Below, in pieces: positions 9,984-19,180 of a DNA stretch of 64,000 nucleotides. The notes under the pieces were generated by a model. That model was not told where the DNA came from, searched no databases, and worked only from the letters and a program-made list of their open reading frames with translations. The stretch lies in NCBI RefSeq assembly GCF_000372725.1, contig NW_005198965.1, positions 49,452 through 113,451 on the forward strand, written 5' to 3'. Position 1 is the stretch's first letter. The number at the start of each line of letters is the position of its first letter. Source of the DNA: Emiliania huxleyi CCMP1516. Taxonomy: Eukaryota; Haptophyta; Isochrysidales; Noelaerhabdaceae. Both the position numbers and the translations under genes were made by a program.

Positions 9984-12032
9984 CCGCCCCACGGGTCGCG
10001 TCGAGTCATGGGCGGAGGTGCTCTGCAGGTACCGTGGCCCGGCTGGCTCGTGCGGCGCCTTTACGACCGGAGGGACCGAGTCGATCCTCATGGCGAGAGA
10101 TAGCCGAGAGATAGCCTTCACGACGGGAGGGACCGAGTCGATCCTCATGGCGACGAGACGACGCGCCGCGGCGGGAGGCCGAGAGGGTCGCGCGTCGGTG
10201 ACGCGTCGGTGACGCGCCCCGCAGGCGATGAAGACGTACCGCGACTGGGGCAGCGCCACTCGCGGTGTGCGCGAGCCGAACATTGTGATTCCGCTGACGG
10301 CTCACGCCGCCTTTGACAAGGCCTGAGACGAGCCCTCGGCTTCGAGACCCGTCCATGGAGTGCGCCAAACTCGCCGCCTGCTGCCTGCCCCAGGCGGGCC
10401 ACTACTTCGGAATCGAGGTCCGGCACGCGCGCTGCACCTTCCCGGAGCAGGCCGTCTCGCCCTCGCGCGCGACGAGAGGGCGGCGCATCTCTCTCCGGAA
10501 CCTCCGAGAGACCCTTGCCGGAACCCTCCTCCCGCAGGCCGTCGACGTGGCGCATGTCCGCTCTCTCATCGACTCCAACACCGTCGCCCTCGTCGGCTCG
10601 GCGCCGCAGTTTGCCACCGGCACCATCGACCCGATCGAGGCGCGCCCACCCAACCTCGCGCCCGCTGTCGCACGCCCGCCGTCGGTAATCTCACTATACC
10701 TCGGGGAATCTCACTAGGAGCTCGCCGAGCTCGCCGAGGTGCGCGTGCCCGGCTTGCACCTTCTCGGAGCCTTCTCGGAGCCTTCTCGGAGCCTCTCGGA
10801 GCCGTACCATAGGCGCGCGGGATCGGCCTGCACGTCGACTGCTGCCTCGGGGGGTTTGTGGTTCCCTTCATGGCGGCCGCGGGCTCGCCGCCGCCGCACG
10901 GCTTCGATTTTACGGTGCGTCACTGCAATCTCGTGCGACCCGAGGTCACGCGAGATCAAGCGAGATCTCTCCAGGTCACGCGAGGTCGCCCGAGACTCAG
11001 GTGCGCGGCGTCACCACGATCTCGTGCGATCCCCACAAGTACGGGTTCGCGCCAAAGGGGGCGTCGGTGCTCATGTTCCGGAGCAAGGAGCTGCGCCACC
11101 ACATGTACACTTTTGCCACCGAGTGGACTGGCGCGACGCCCTCCGCCCCTCTCCCTCGGCCTGCCCCTCGCCTCTCGCCCCTCGCCGCCGCCCCTCGCGC
11201 CCTCTCGCCCTCGTGCCCAGCCACCGGGCACCGGCACCGAGGCTCAGCGCCGCTCGACGCTGCCGCGCCCCTCCCAGGCGGCATCTACGCCACGCCGACG
11301 ATGCTGGGCTCGCGGCCCGGCGGCGTGGTCGCGGCGACTTGGGCGGCGATGATGCGCTACGGCGAGGCTGGGTACGTCGAGCCGACGGCTACACGGACAT
11401 GTCCATGACACGTCCCTGACACATGCTCCATAGGCGAGGCTGGGTACGTCGAGTCGACGGCGCAGATCGTCGGCGCGACGCGCCGCATCGCGGAGGCGAT
11501 CCCGACGGTCGGCGGCTCGACTCTGTCCAGGACACGTCCATGACATGTCCGAGGCACGTCCACAGGCGATCCCGACGATCGGCGGGCTCGAGTTGGTTGG
11601 CCGCGCGGACGCGTGCGTCGTCGCGTTCGGTGCGAAGCAGGGATCGGGCCTCAACTGCTACAGCGTCGCCGATTGCCTCAAGGAGATTGGCGGCTGGGAG
11701 CTCGCGACGCTGCAAAACCCGGCCGCCGTCCACCTCGCCGTCACGCTGCCGACCGCAAAGAACGCGACGCGGTTCGTCGACGAGCTGCGGGCGGCTGTCG
11801 CCACGGCTTGCGCCCTCTCCCGCCCCCTCCCCGCAGCAACCCAATCGCCGCCTTGCCCGAGGCCCACGGCTTGTCCACTTTTCGCCGGCAGGTGCGCTCG
11901 GAGCCGGAAAAGTACAAGGGCGGCTCGGCGGGCCTGTATGGCATGGCCTCCAGCCTTCCGACGAGTTTCATCGAGGAGACGGCGAAGGTGTACCTCGACA
12001 CAATGACCGCTTGTCCAGAGTCGCACAAGTGA
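9402..12032 (+). CDS. SPL: Sphingosine-1-phosphate lyase (PLP-dependent), 12 exons
   Basis: Cleaves long-chain base phosphates to fatty aldehyde and phosphoethanolamine at the ER. Suggested exons: 9402-9946, 10029-10092, 10225-10320, 10394-10450, 10538-10639, 10718-10738, 10813-10914, 11001-11130, 11278-11361, 11434-11495, 11566-11805, 11892-12032. Family signatures in order: N-terminal hydrophobic helix (VIKLVLGLLGAARAY), TTGGTESILMA, VIPLTAHAAFDK, NTVALVGSAPQFATG, GLHVDCCLGGFVVPFM, then ISCDPHKYGFAPKG, which carries the PLP lysine. GGIYATPTMLGSRPGG and LYGMASSLP follow. Exon 6 is a 21-nt microexon. Most introns start GC. Many begin with a degraded copy of the following exon. Exon 2 carries a tandem duplication that offers a second in-frame donor at 10150. 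The exact 3' end of exon 11 is the least certain junction. Confidence 0.92.
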
Positions 12033-12105
12033 GGCGCCGCCGACGGTGCGATTTCAACAGCGTGCGAGGCGTGATGGAAGGAGGTCGCACATATTTTGCG
12101 CGAAC

Positions 12106-13458
12106 TTAACCCCTAAACGGCGTTCCTTTACATATGTAAAGGAACTGATTGTTATTTTATTCCTTTGCAGGACGGCTGGTCGGAGCGACGGCCGATCCAG
12201 CAGTCGTCTGCGACATGGTAGTGGCCCCGGGTCATGTGCAGCTGGTCCCGAGCGGCTCAGGTCCCAGATCGAATCTCGGACCCACAGATTCTAGATTCCT
12301 TTAGATTCCCTGGATTCCCGCAACAACGATCTCTTAGCGGCGGCAAACAGAGGCGCAACTCTGCCAGCAGCGAGGAGGCTCCTGCTGCTCAGCTACCGAG
12401 GCCTGGTGGCGTCGGTTGCTGCGTGGAGAAGACAGCAGCACTGTCCGACCTCAAAACATGCACAACAAGCGGGATTTGTGACTCTGTCTTCGATTCTTCA
12501 GTCGCTCTGCCGGACGCGCTCGCTTTGTCGCGAGGGTCACCTGTGCAAGCCGTGTGGACGCCCAGAATAGCCTCCCCTGGCTTAGCTAGACTGAGAGATA
12601 TTGTGCACATGGTCAGCCTCTACAATATATACGCTGACACTTTACCTCCCAGAGCTCGTCTCGGTCCGCCACGGCCATCCTCAGCCTCCGGAGGGCCCCT
12701 GGCCGCGGCGCGGTGCGGCGGCGTCACAAATCCGACGTCAGTTCACCGGGACGCGATCGGGCGATCTGAAGTCCAACTAGGCGTATGGATTGCCCGCCCA
12801 GGGCTATCACCTGGACCCCTCAATGGACGCCTGCGGTGCCGCCCCCACGAGGTGTTGTTCACACCTGTCCAACCATTCGTGCAGCAGGGACGCGCTGTGT
12901 GTGGCTGGCAGCAAACTCAAATGACGACGGGTTGCAGCCTCGTAGCTCAACGGCAACATTGTGCATGAGGAAGGCTGATAGAAGTAGCACCAGCCACACA
13001 ACCAACAGCTTCTGGAGAGTATGCGGAGCGCAAGCAGCCGGTGATCAAAGGCGTGTGTTGCTGTCGGTGGCAGATTGCCACAGGGACGCCGGCGCTTCGG
13101 TGCGTGGCTTCGTCACAATTTTCCACCGCTCAACTTGGAGGCAGTGTGTCTAGTAGCGTGCTACACCTATGACGGCGGACCTCACTGGGGCGCCGACGTG
13201 CGACGACCGTCTGGGATCGAAAGACGAAACCGCGTCCTCCAGGAGCTCGTGCAGTCTGCAGAGCGCGCTCCGGAGCTCTGTGGCGGAAAATTTAAAGGGA
13301 ACGTGGTGGCTTCCCACCGCCTCTGTATGTGCCCAATAAAGTGCTAACACGACCCTCGGGCAGCAGGGGGTATGTGGCGAGCGCACGGAGGCACAGTTAG
13401 GCCGCCGTGATATCGCCCTTCCGGGCACCCCGTTTCGGTATAGCCGTTTAGGGGTTAA
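12106..13458. mobile_element. piggyBac-like non-autonomous transposon (TTAA sites, 12-bp inverted ends)
   Basis: TTAA at 12106-12109 is followed by CCCCTAAACGGC (12110-12121). The exact reverse complement, GCCGTTTAGGGG (13443-13454), is followed by TTAA at 13455-13458. TTAA target duplication with ends starting CCC is the hallmark of piggyBac-type transposons. The 1,345-bp interior has open frames (one of 244 codons at 12234-12968), but I see no DDD transposase motifs, so it is probably non-autonomous. It sits 74 bp after the lyase stop codon. Confidence 0.75.
12122..12145. other. Perfect 24-bp palindrome
   Basis: GTTCCTTTACAT followed by its exact reverse complement, with no loop. It lies directly inside the left end of the TTAA-flanked element and may be a subterminal protein-binding or cruciform site of that element. 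Confidence 0.8.
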
Positions 13459-13931
13459 CTCTGCACACTTCGGCTGAGCTTTTTTTGCGGGCTCTTTTTC
13501 TCCTTCTGTCCTACTGTCCTCTCTCTCGATCCTCGGTCTCTGCTCTCTTGCAAACACATGTTTTCTCATGTGTCATGACGTATCTCTTTACGTCAGTAGT
13601 CTGTAGTCACTCTCACACACCTCACACGCGCCTCAGCCCTCACCCTCAGAGAGCTCTGACCTCTCAGTACTCAGACCCCGGGCCACCGCAGGTGTCGTCA
13701 CGCAACTCGCAAGTGCGAAGTGGTCACGCAGTCCTGAAATCACATAGTGTCGTGCGAGTGTCGGTCTCAGTGTGTCCTGGCTCGCACGATACAGCTTTTA
13801 CAGAGGGCGCAACCACACACACTCGAAATCTAATCTCGATCGGCGCGCGCCGTCCGCCGAAAAGAGCGAGGCTTGTGCGAAGCTGTGAGTGTCCCGTGAC
13901 GGCGCTTTCCGACTTACCCACTTCACGCCGT
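13459..13931. other. Intergenic region
   Basis: Pyrimidine-rich and low-complexity (CTCTCTCGATCC, CTCACACACCTCACACGCGCC). No gene was seen between the transposon and the DM14 gene. Confidence 0.4.
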
Positions 13932-14723
13932 TCACCCGAGCGCCTCCACCTCCTCCGTCATCAGCTTTGCTCGGCGCAGGGCGTGGATCGCATCGGGCGT
14001 CCTCGCCGCTGCCTTGTGTGCCAGCGCCGCCTTCTTCTCCGCGACGATGGCCACCTGCAGCCTCGCGACGAGCGCCTCGGGCGCGAGCGCGCTCTCCTCG
14101 GCCAGGAGGACCGCCCTGCGCGTCTCGAGCGCCTCGATTCGCACCTCGGCGCCCTCCGCCTCCTCCTGCGACTGTGCCGAGGCGAGGCCAACCTCCCAGT
14201 CGAGCACTCGCTGCGAGACGATGGTGCGCGCGTACGCCTCGGCCGCGTCAATAGGGTCGTCCGGCGTCGCCGCCGGCGGCGCAGGACCCGCCGACGACGA
14301 CGGCCCGCCCGCATCGGCCGCCGCCGCCGTTGGGTGCGGATACTGCGACAGGAGGGCCTCCGCCGCCGCCTGGAGCGCTTTGCCACGCTGAAGCCAGAGC
14401 ATCGCCATCTCGGTCTCGCCGCTCTGGGTTGCATGAACCGCCGCCGTCTCGTACTCCCGTGCGCGCTCCGACAGCTTGTCCGTGGGCCGGGCCTTGCCCT
14501 GATGCGCCTGCGGCTTGGCCTGAGGCGCCTGCTGTGGCTGCCTCGAAGGCAGCGGCGCAGCCTGCTGCGGCTTCCTCTTGGGTGCGGGCGCCGGAGCCCC
14601 GCCCAGCACCGACTTGAGGACGGAGGCGATCTCCTTGTCGCTCACCTTCTCGCCCGTGCCCTCGAGATCGAAAGCCTCGAAGTCTAGCTCGGCGTCGGCG
14701 GGAGAGGACTTGTTGCGAGGCAT
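13932..14723 (-). CDS. DM14-domain protein, CC2D1-related
   Basis: Intronless, 263 residues from the ATG at 14723. That start is chosen because the acidic N-terminus (ELDFEAFDLEG) follows it directly, while upstream codons look non-coding. A DM14-like helical hairpin lies at about residues 84-125 (RAREYETAAVHATQSGETEMAMLWLQ). DM14 repeats are known from CC2D1/Lgd, endosomal proteins that bind ESCRT-III (CHMP4). Around it are a Gln/Pro-rich linker and a C-terminal region rich in Ala, Glu and Arg that is probably coiled-coil. Only one DM14 copy and no C2 domain are visible, so it is shorter than canonical CC2D1. A separate DM14-only adaptor is equally possible. Confidence 0.65.
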   Translation of the reverse strand: MPRNKSSPADAELDFEAFDLEGTGEKVSDKEIASVLKSVLGGAPAPAPKRKPQQAAPLPSRQPQQAPQAKPQAHQGKARPTDKLSERAREYETAAVHATQSGETEMAMLWLQRGKALQAAAEALLSQYPHPTAAAADAGGPSSSAGPAPPAATPDDPIDAAEAYARTIVSQRVLDWEVGLASAQSQEEAEGAEVRIEALETRRAVLLAEESALAPEALVARLQVAIVAEKKAALAHKAAARTPDAIHALRRAKLMTEEVEALG

Positions 14724-15309
14724 ATATGTGCCGTGAATGACCTGGCGCGACGCCTCGCTTCGCCCGAGATCGTCGCGGCGTGTGAGCGCCCTCCCAGGCC
14801 GCCTGCTGGTCTCGAGCGCGGCTGGCGCACGCCTCGGCCTCCGCCGCACCCCACCCGCTGCGCTCGCCGGGGGCGGCGGCCACGGAAGAAAGCGTTGGCG
14901 CGACGTGGTGTCGCTCGCAGCTGCTCTCGCCGACGGTGATCCTGGCTGCCCAAGCACTGTGAGCCGACCGGCGGTATATATTCTAAACATCGACGTGGAA
15001 TATTCGCCATAATGGAGCGGCGGTAGAGCGTGGCGTCGGCGGCGCAGCGTGTCCTCCGCGACGTCGACGACTCGGACGCGTCTCGGAGCGATGCGGAAGA
15101 TGCGGGAGAGGAGACGGGAGCGGCCAGCGAGCTAGCAGCGACGAAAGCGAGGGCGGAGATGTTGCGAGCGGTTCTGCCTCAAGCTCGCTCTGTCCGAGTA
15201 GTAGTTTTTCTAGCAGTCCTGTGTGTGTAAAGTAAAGACCTCGAAATGAAGAAAGAAAAGCGATAGAGTTGCAAAAACACAAAAAGCACAAACTGCGTTG
15301 AAGTGCGAT
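14724..15309. other. Intergenic region upstream of the DM14 gene
   Basis: TATATATT at 14974-14982 could be promoter-like for either flank. No gene is supported. The minus-strand frame continues open to 14990 but has non-coding-like composition. Confidence 0.35.
15276..15293 (-). terminator. Probable RNA polymerase III terminators
   Basis: Two A5 runs on the + strand (T5 on the - strand) lie 17-34 bases past the 3' end of the tRNA. They match the poly-T signal for Pol III. Confidence 0.6.
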
Positions 15310-15381
15310 GGGCTCATCCGGGATCGAACCGGAGACCTTTAGATCTTCGGTCTAACGCTCTCCCAACTGAGCTATGAACCC
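15310..15381 (-). tRNA. trnF-GAA: tRNA-Phe (GAA) with C33
   Basis: A 72-nt cloverleaf read on the minus strand. Acceptor stem GGGTTCA/TGAGCCC has one G-U pair. The D-arm is GCTC/GAGC. Anticodon stem TTAGA/TCTAA has loop CCGAAGA (anticodon GAA). T-arm TCCGG/CCGGA has loop TTCGATC. A- and B-box promoter elements (TAGCTCAGTTGG, GGTTCGATCC) are intact, there is no intron, and no CCA is encoded. Position 33, almost always U, is C here. Everything else matches eukaryotic tRNA-Phe, so it is either a functional variant or a decaying copy. Confidence 0.9.
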
Positions 15382-15440
15382 TGAAACTCATGATGTGCTC
15401 ACCATGGCGCCGCCTCATGACTCATGGTGTGTGTGATTGT

Positions 15441-15442
<2 letters not shown>

Positions 15443-15494
<52 letters not shown>
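15443..15494. repeat. (GT)n microsatellite
   Basis: About 26 uninterrupted GT units. Confidence 0.95.
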
Positions 15495-15495
<1 letters not shown>

Positions 15496-15515
15496 TTGTG
15501 TTTTGTCTGTTTGAG

Positions 15516-15548
15516 AGAGAGAGATTTTTATTAACCAACAAGAAATCA
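15516..15548 (-). repeat. Dispersed 32-bp repeat, inverted copy
   Basis: The reverse complement matches 26579-26610 over 32 bases (TGATTTCTTGTTGG through AAATCTCTCTC). A third, diverged copy is at 39871-39908. Confidence 0.7.
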
Positions 15549-15577
15549 TTTTTTTTTTGTTTGAGAGAGAGAGAGAG

Positions 15578-15596
15578 AGAGATTTTTAGCAATACC
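15578..15596 (+). repeat. Dispersed short repeat, third copy
   Basis: Matches the 4101-4123 and 4714-4734 copies over GAGATTTTTAGCAATACC. Confidence 0.6.
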
Positions 15597-15949
15597 AAAC
15601 AAAGTTGTTTGTTTGTGTGTGTCTGACATAATATGCTACATTTGGGGATGACTGCACGTCTCGCGCGCGCGAGTTTGTTGTTTTTGTGTCGCGCGCGTGA
15701 ACAGGGCTCCAGGCCCCAAATTACGTGTGAGTGTTAGAGTTCTGGTTTTATTGGTTTTAGGTATGTTGTTGGCCGCAAACCAAGACAGGTTTTATTGGTG
15801 GCTTGGTTTCTTTTGACTGTAGGGCAATTTCAAAGTATGTGAAGGCCACAAAAGCGCGAAGAAGATTTCTTGTTGTCTTCAAAAATCTCTCTTCATAAGC
15901 GGCTTCGTGGAAACGAAGAAAGAAAGAAATCACCGGCAAGTGCCGCAGA

Positions 15950-17806
15950 ATGCTCGCCTGCGCCCGCTACGAGCTGCGGCTCGCTGCTCTTCCGCCCGAT
16001 GCCCTGATCGCGATCGCCGCCGGCGCCATGCGGGACAGCCCCGCTGCAAACAGGAGGGCCGAGGCGCTCCTCGCGCACCACAGCCCTCCGCCCGCCGTCG
16101 CGACCGACGTCCTCGCGGACCCGGACCTTGCGCCGTGCGTGCTCGAGAAGACGGGCCTGCGCCACGCGGCCGTGTGCAAGCGGTGGTCCCTGATCTGCGC
16201 GCCGCGCGGTGCCTTCGCGCGGCTGGTGGAGACCGCTGGCGATGCCTCCTCGGAGCTGCGCGCCGCTGCGCTCGGAGAGCTCAAGCGGCTGTCGGGAGAG
16301 GAGGCCGGCAGCAGGCGGGTGGACGCGCTCGTCGCCCTCTTGCAGGTTGGAGACGAGGACGAGAAGGCGGACGTCGCGGCAACGCTCCTTCTTCTTTCCG
16401 AGGACGGTGAGAGCAGCATGGCGATCGCTGCGGCCGGCGGAGTTGAGGCCCTCGTGTCACTGGCTCGCGACGGGAATGAGGCGCAGAAGGAGGATGCGGC
16501 GGGGGCGCTGTGGAACCTCTCTACCAACGACGACAACAGCGTGGCGATTGTTGCGGCCGGCGGCATCGAGATTTTAATGTCGCTGGCTCGCGACGGGAAT
16601 GAGGCGCAGAAGGAGAATGCGGCGGGAGCGCTGGCGAACCTCGCTCTGAACGACGACAGCAGCGTGGCGATTGCTGCGGCCGGCGGCATCGAAGTCCTCG
16701 TGTCGCTGGCTCGCGACGGGAGTGAGGCGCAGAAGGAGCGTGCGGCGGGGGCGCTGGCGAACCTCGCTGTCAACGACGACAACAGGGTGACGATTGCTGC
16801 GGCCGGCGGGATCGAGGTCCTCGTGTCGCTGGCTCGCGACGGGAGTGAGGCGCAGAAGGAGCGTGCGGCGGGGGCGCTGGCGAACCTCGCTGTCAACGAC
16901 GACAACAAGGAGGCGATTGCTGCGGCCGGCGGCATCGAGGTCCTCGTGTCACTGGCTCGGGACGGGACTGAGGGGCAGAAGGAGGATGCGGCAGGAGCGT
17001 TGTGCAACCTCTCTATGAACGACGACAACAAGGCGGCGATTGTTGCGGCTAGTGGCATCGATGTCCTCGTGTCACTGGCTCGGGACGGGATAGAGGGGCA
17101 GAAGGCGTGTGCGGCGGGGGCGCTGAGGATTCTCGCTGGCAACGACGAACACCGCGTGGCGATCGCGGCGGCTGGCGGTATTGATGTCCTTATCGCGCTG
17201 GCTCGCGACGGGACGGAGGCGCAGAAGGGGGAAGCGGCGGGAGCGCTGAGGAACCTCGCTATGAACGACGACAACAGCGTGGCGATCGCAGCGGCCGGCG
17301 GCATCGAGGTCCTTATCGCGCTGGCTCGCGATGGGACTGAGAGGCAGAAGGGTGGTGCCGCGGTGGCGCTCGGCAACATGATTGAGGTAGCGTCTGGCAC
17401 GCACGAGGGCGTCGTGGAGGCTGGCGGTGTGGCGGTCCTCTCCTCTCTCACGCAGGAGGCAGGCGCCTCGGACAACTGCAAACTCGTTGCTGCCATTGCG
17501 CTTGTGCACTTGGCTTGCACCCGCGCCGACCTCGCGGCTGACGACACTTGCCTCTCGCTGCTCCTCTCGCGGCTGAACCAGCCCGAGGAAGGTGGCTGGC
17601 GCAGAGACAGCATCAACGCCCTCCTTCGTCTCGCAACCTCCTCGTCTGCGTGCGCTGAGCAGTGGCACCGGGTCGGCGGCGTTGCGGCGCTGCAGGCGCT
17701 CGCTCGAGAGACGGCGGAGGAGGGGGTGGAGAGGCAGGCGGAGAGGTGCGACGAGGCGCTGGCCAGCCTCGGCGTGAGGAGGGTGCGCAGGCGGACGGCC
17801 GCGTGA
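15950..17806 (+). CDS. Armadillo-repeat protein, 618 residues
   Basis: Intronless. About residues 165-505 are eight nearly identical 41-residue armadillo units (pattern LVSLARDG.EAQKE.AAGAL.NLA..DDN...IAAAGGIEV). Degenerate units lie on both sides. The N-terminal 140 residues include LRHAAVCKRWSLIC, which recalls an F-box-like helix but is too weak to call. Armadillo solenoids bind other proteins, so a scaffold or ubiquitin-ligase adaptor role is plausible but not shown. The 123-bp DNA units at 16430-17390 are also highly alike, pointing to recent duplication or gene conversion. The opposite strand is open over the same region only because of codon bias. Confidence 0.85.
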   Translation: MLACARYELRLAALPPDALIAIAAGAMRDSPAANRRAEALLAHHSPPPAVATDVLADPDLAPCVLEKTGLRHAAVCKRWSLICAPRGAFARLVETAGDASSELRAAALGELKRLSGEEAGSRRVDALVALLQVGDEDEKADVAATLLLLSEDGESSMAIAAAGGVEALVSLARDGNEAQKEDAAGALWNLSTNDDNSVAIVAAGGIEILMSLARDGNEAQKENAAGALANLALNDDSSVAIAAAGGIEVLVSLARDGSEAQKERAAGALANLAVNDDNRVTIAAAGGIEVLVSLARDGSEAQKERAAGALANLAVNDDNKEAIAAAGGIEVLVSLARDGTEGQKEDAAGALCNLSMNDDNKAAIVAASGIDVLVSLARDGIEGQKACAAGALRILAGNDEHRVAIAAAGGIDVLIALARDGTEAQKGEAAGALRNLAMNDDNSVAIAAAGGIEVLIALARDGTERQKGGAAVALGNMIEVASGTHEGVVEAGGVAVLSSLTQEAGASDNCKLVAAIALVHLACTRADLAADDTCLSLLLSRLNQPEEGGWRRDSINALLRLATSSSACAEQWHRVGGVAALQALARETAEEGVERQAERCDEALASLGVRRVRRRTAA

Positions 17807-18043
17807 GCCCCAACGGAGCCGCATGAGCTCTTGAGCAGTTGGAGTGGCCACGCCGCGTGTTTTATTCTTTTTTTGGTGGGTAGCACGATTACTGAGGCGG
17901 ACGCGACTCAAGGCGTCGATTTTCTTTTTTCGCTTCGCCTTTTTCGGCACAAGCTCCCGCTCCCCCCGCGTGAAGCGTGAATGCGTAAGTACCTTTGAAC
18001 CTCTGTGTTAGTGCCAGTGCGCGCCAGTTGCAGTTCGGGGGGC
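17807..18043. other. 3' flank of the armadillo gene
   Basis: Holds a T-rich stretch (17860-17880) and a C/T-rich stretch at about 17925-17970. No gene seen. Confidence 0.35.
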
Positions 18044-18090
18044 ACTTGGAGTGCAGTTAGTTGGCAACCGCACACCCAGGGCCGGGGATT
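18044..18090 (+). repeat. Partial copy of the terminal repeat of the 18245-19432 element
   Basis: GCACTTGGAGTGCAG, then CCCAGGGCCGGGGA, match 18262-18308 with small gaps. It is a third, degraded member beside the element. Confidence 0.65.
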
Positions 18091-18494
18091 TGCATTTGGG
18101 GGCTTTCTTTGTGTAAATTCTTTGTTATTGTTTTCGCGCAACGAGACGTGACAAGCGCTGCGAGATTTCCGCTGGCGCGTATGCGGAGCGAGAGGGGATA
18201 CGATGGTAAGCGGGAGATCGGCGGGTTTGTTGTGTGCCTGGCGCAGGCAAAGCACTTGGAGCACTTGGAGTGCAGTCGGTAACCTCACATCCAGGGCCGG
18301 GGAGCTAAGAAGCGTACCCAGCGGGCCGGATGATCGGCATCGGGCTACGGGCTAGAGAGCCCTGACCCCTAGGGGGGTGCGCGTTAGCAGGGAAAGGGCT
18401 GTAAAGTAAACACGCGTCTCCGAGGGTTGGTTCCGTGTACCGGGTTTCCCCTTAACTTCAGAACGCCCCCTCTACTCGGAGCTAGTAGACACGA

Positions 18495-18710
18495 CACTGT
18501 ACACCACGGGCTCTGCCGTCTTCAACCTCTGCTGCATCATCGGCGGCACCGCGCTCTTCACGGTTTGTGCTCAAGATCGACTGGAAGCCGATCACGCGGG
18601 ACACCTTTTTCTACGCGCTCTCGATCGCGGCGATGATCTACGTGCTCAACGACGGCGAGATCACGCTGCCCGAGGCGGTGACGCTCGTCGTGCTGTACGT
18701 GGGCGCCCAG
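18495..18710 (+). pseudogene. Fragment of a K+-dependent Na+/Ca2+ exchanger (NCKX-like)
   Basis: GSAVFNLCCIIGGTALFTV, then in another frame LKIDWKPITRDTFFYALSI, AAMIYVLNDGEITLPEA and TLVVLYVG. These fit the alpha-2 repeat and following transmembrane segment of plasma-membrane NCKX exchangers. A frame change between the two blocks (about 18560) and the lack of the rest of the gene show it is a remnant, probably captured by the surrounding element. No intron was identified at the frame change. Confidence 0.65.
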
Positions 18711-18894
18711 GCTTCATACAGTGGGCCCGCTGAGCGCACTGCTGCCCCACCCCGGGCTGTTCGCACGCCATGCACGCTTGGCTCGAGGCAGCTCGGCTGC
18801 CCAGCCCCAACCCAGCTCGTGCAGCCCGCTCGGGCGCCTCCGTGAGCCTTGCGGCGCTCCCGCCATCTGGACGGTTCAGGACCCCCTCATCGAA

Positions 18895-19180
18895 TACACA
18901 GCCAACGCAGGGTTCAAAGCGTGGAGGATCCAAAAAAGGCCTTCACGGACGCTTATAGGAAGTTTCACGGTTACGAGAGCGGATTCACTCGGAGACACGG
19001 AACAAACTACACAAGAATCGACAGATTCTATATACGAAGACATTTCTCCTTATTCCATATAGTCAGAATAGAGCCAGACCCCAACCTCTTCGTTGGGGGC
19101 GCCAAATCCGACCACCACCCCGTCGTGCTAGAGATTGAGACACCGTCCTCCAGTGTCGTGTGCATGTCTGGTGTTCATTT
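18895..19180 (+). pseudogene. LINE endonuclease-domain fragment
   Basis: The frame AFTDAYRKFHGYESGFTRRH, YTRIDRFYIRR, PNLFVGGAKSDHHPVVLEIE carries the R-I-D-R and S-D-H-x-P-V motifs that end the apurinic-like endonuclease of non-LTR retrotransposons. It is truncated at both sides. Confidence 0.6.

Larger units (their letters stand above)
15382..15949. other. Intergenic region with microsatellite and dispersed repeats
   Basis: Contains the GT run, a 32-bp repeat in inverted orientation (15516-15548) and a third copy of the TTTTTAGCAATACC element (15578-15596). AT-rich DNA from 15730 to 15940 precedes the armadillo gene and may be its promoter. Confidence 0.5.

Noticed and set aside
12900-12965. 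tRNA-like GTAGCTCAACGG stretch
   Set aside because: No matching acceptor, anticodon or T-arm could be folded around it.
12234-12968. Possible transposase frame of 244 codons
   Set aside because: No DDD/DDE residues, no Cys-rich end and no coding character seen.
15967-17886. 639-codon open frame on the minus strand
   Set aside because: It mirrors the armadillo gene. Its translation is Ser/Pro/Ala low-complexity and lacks any domain; codon bias keeps the strand open.
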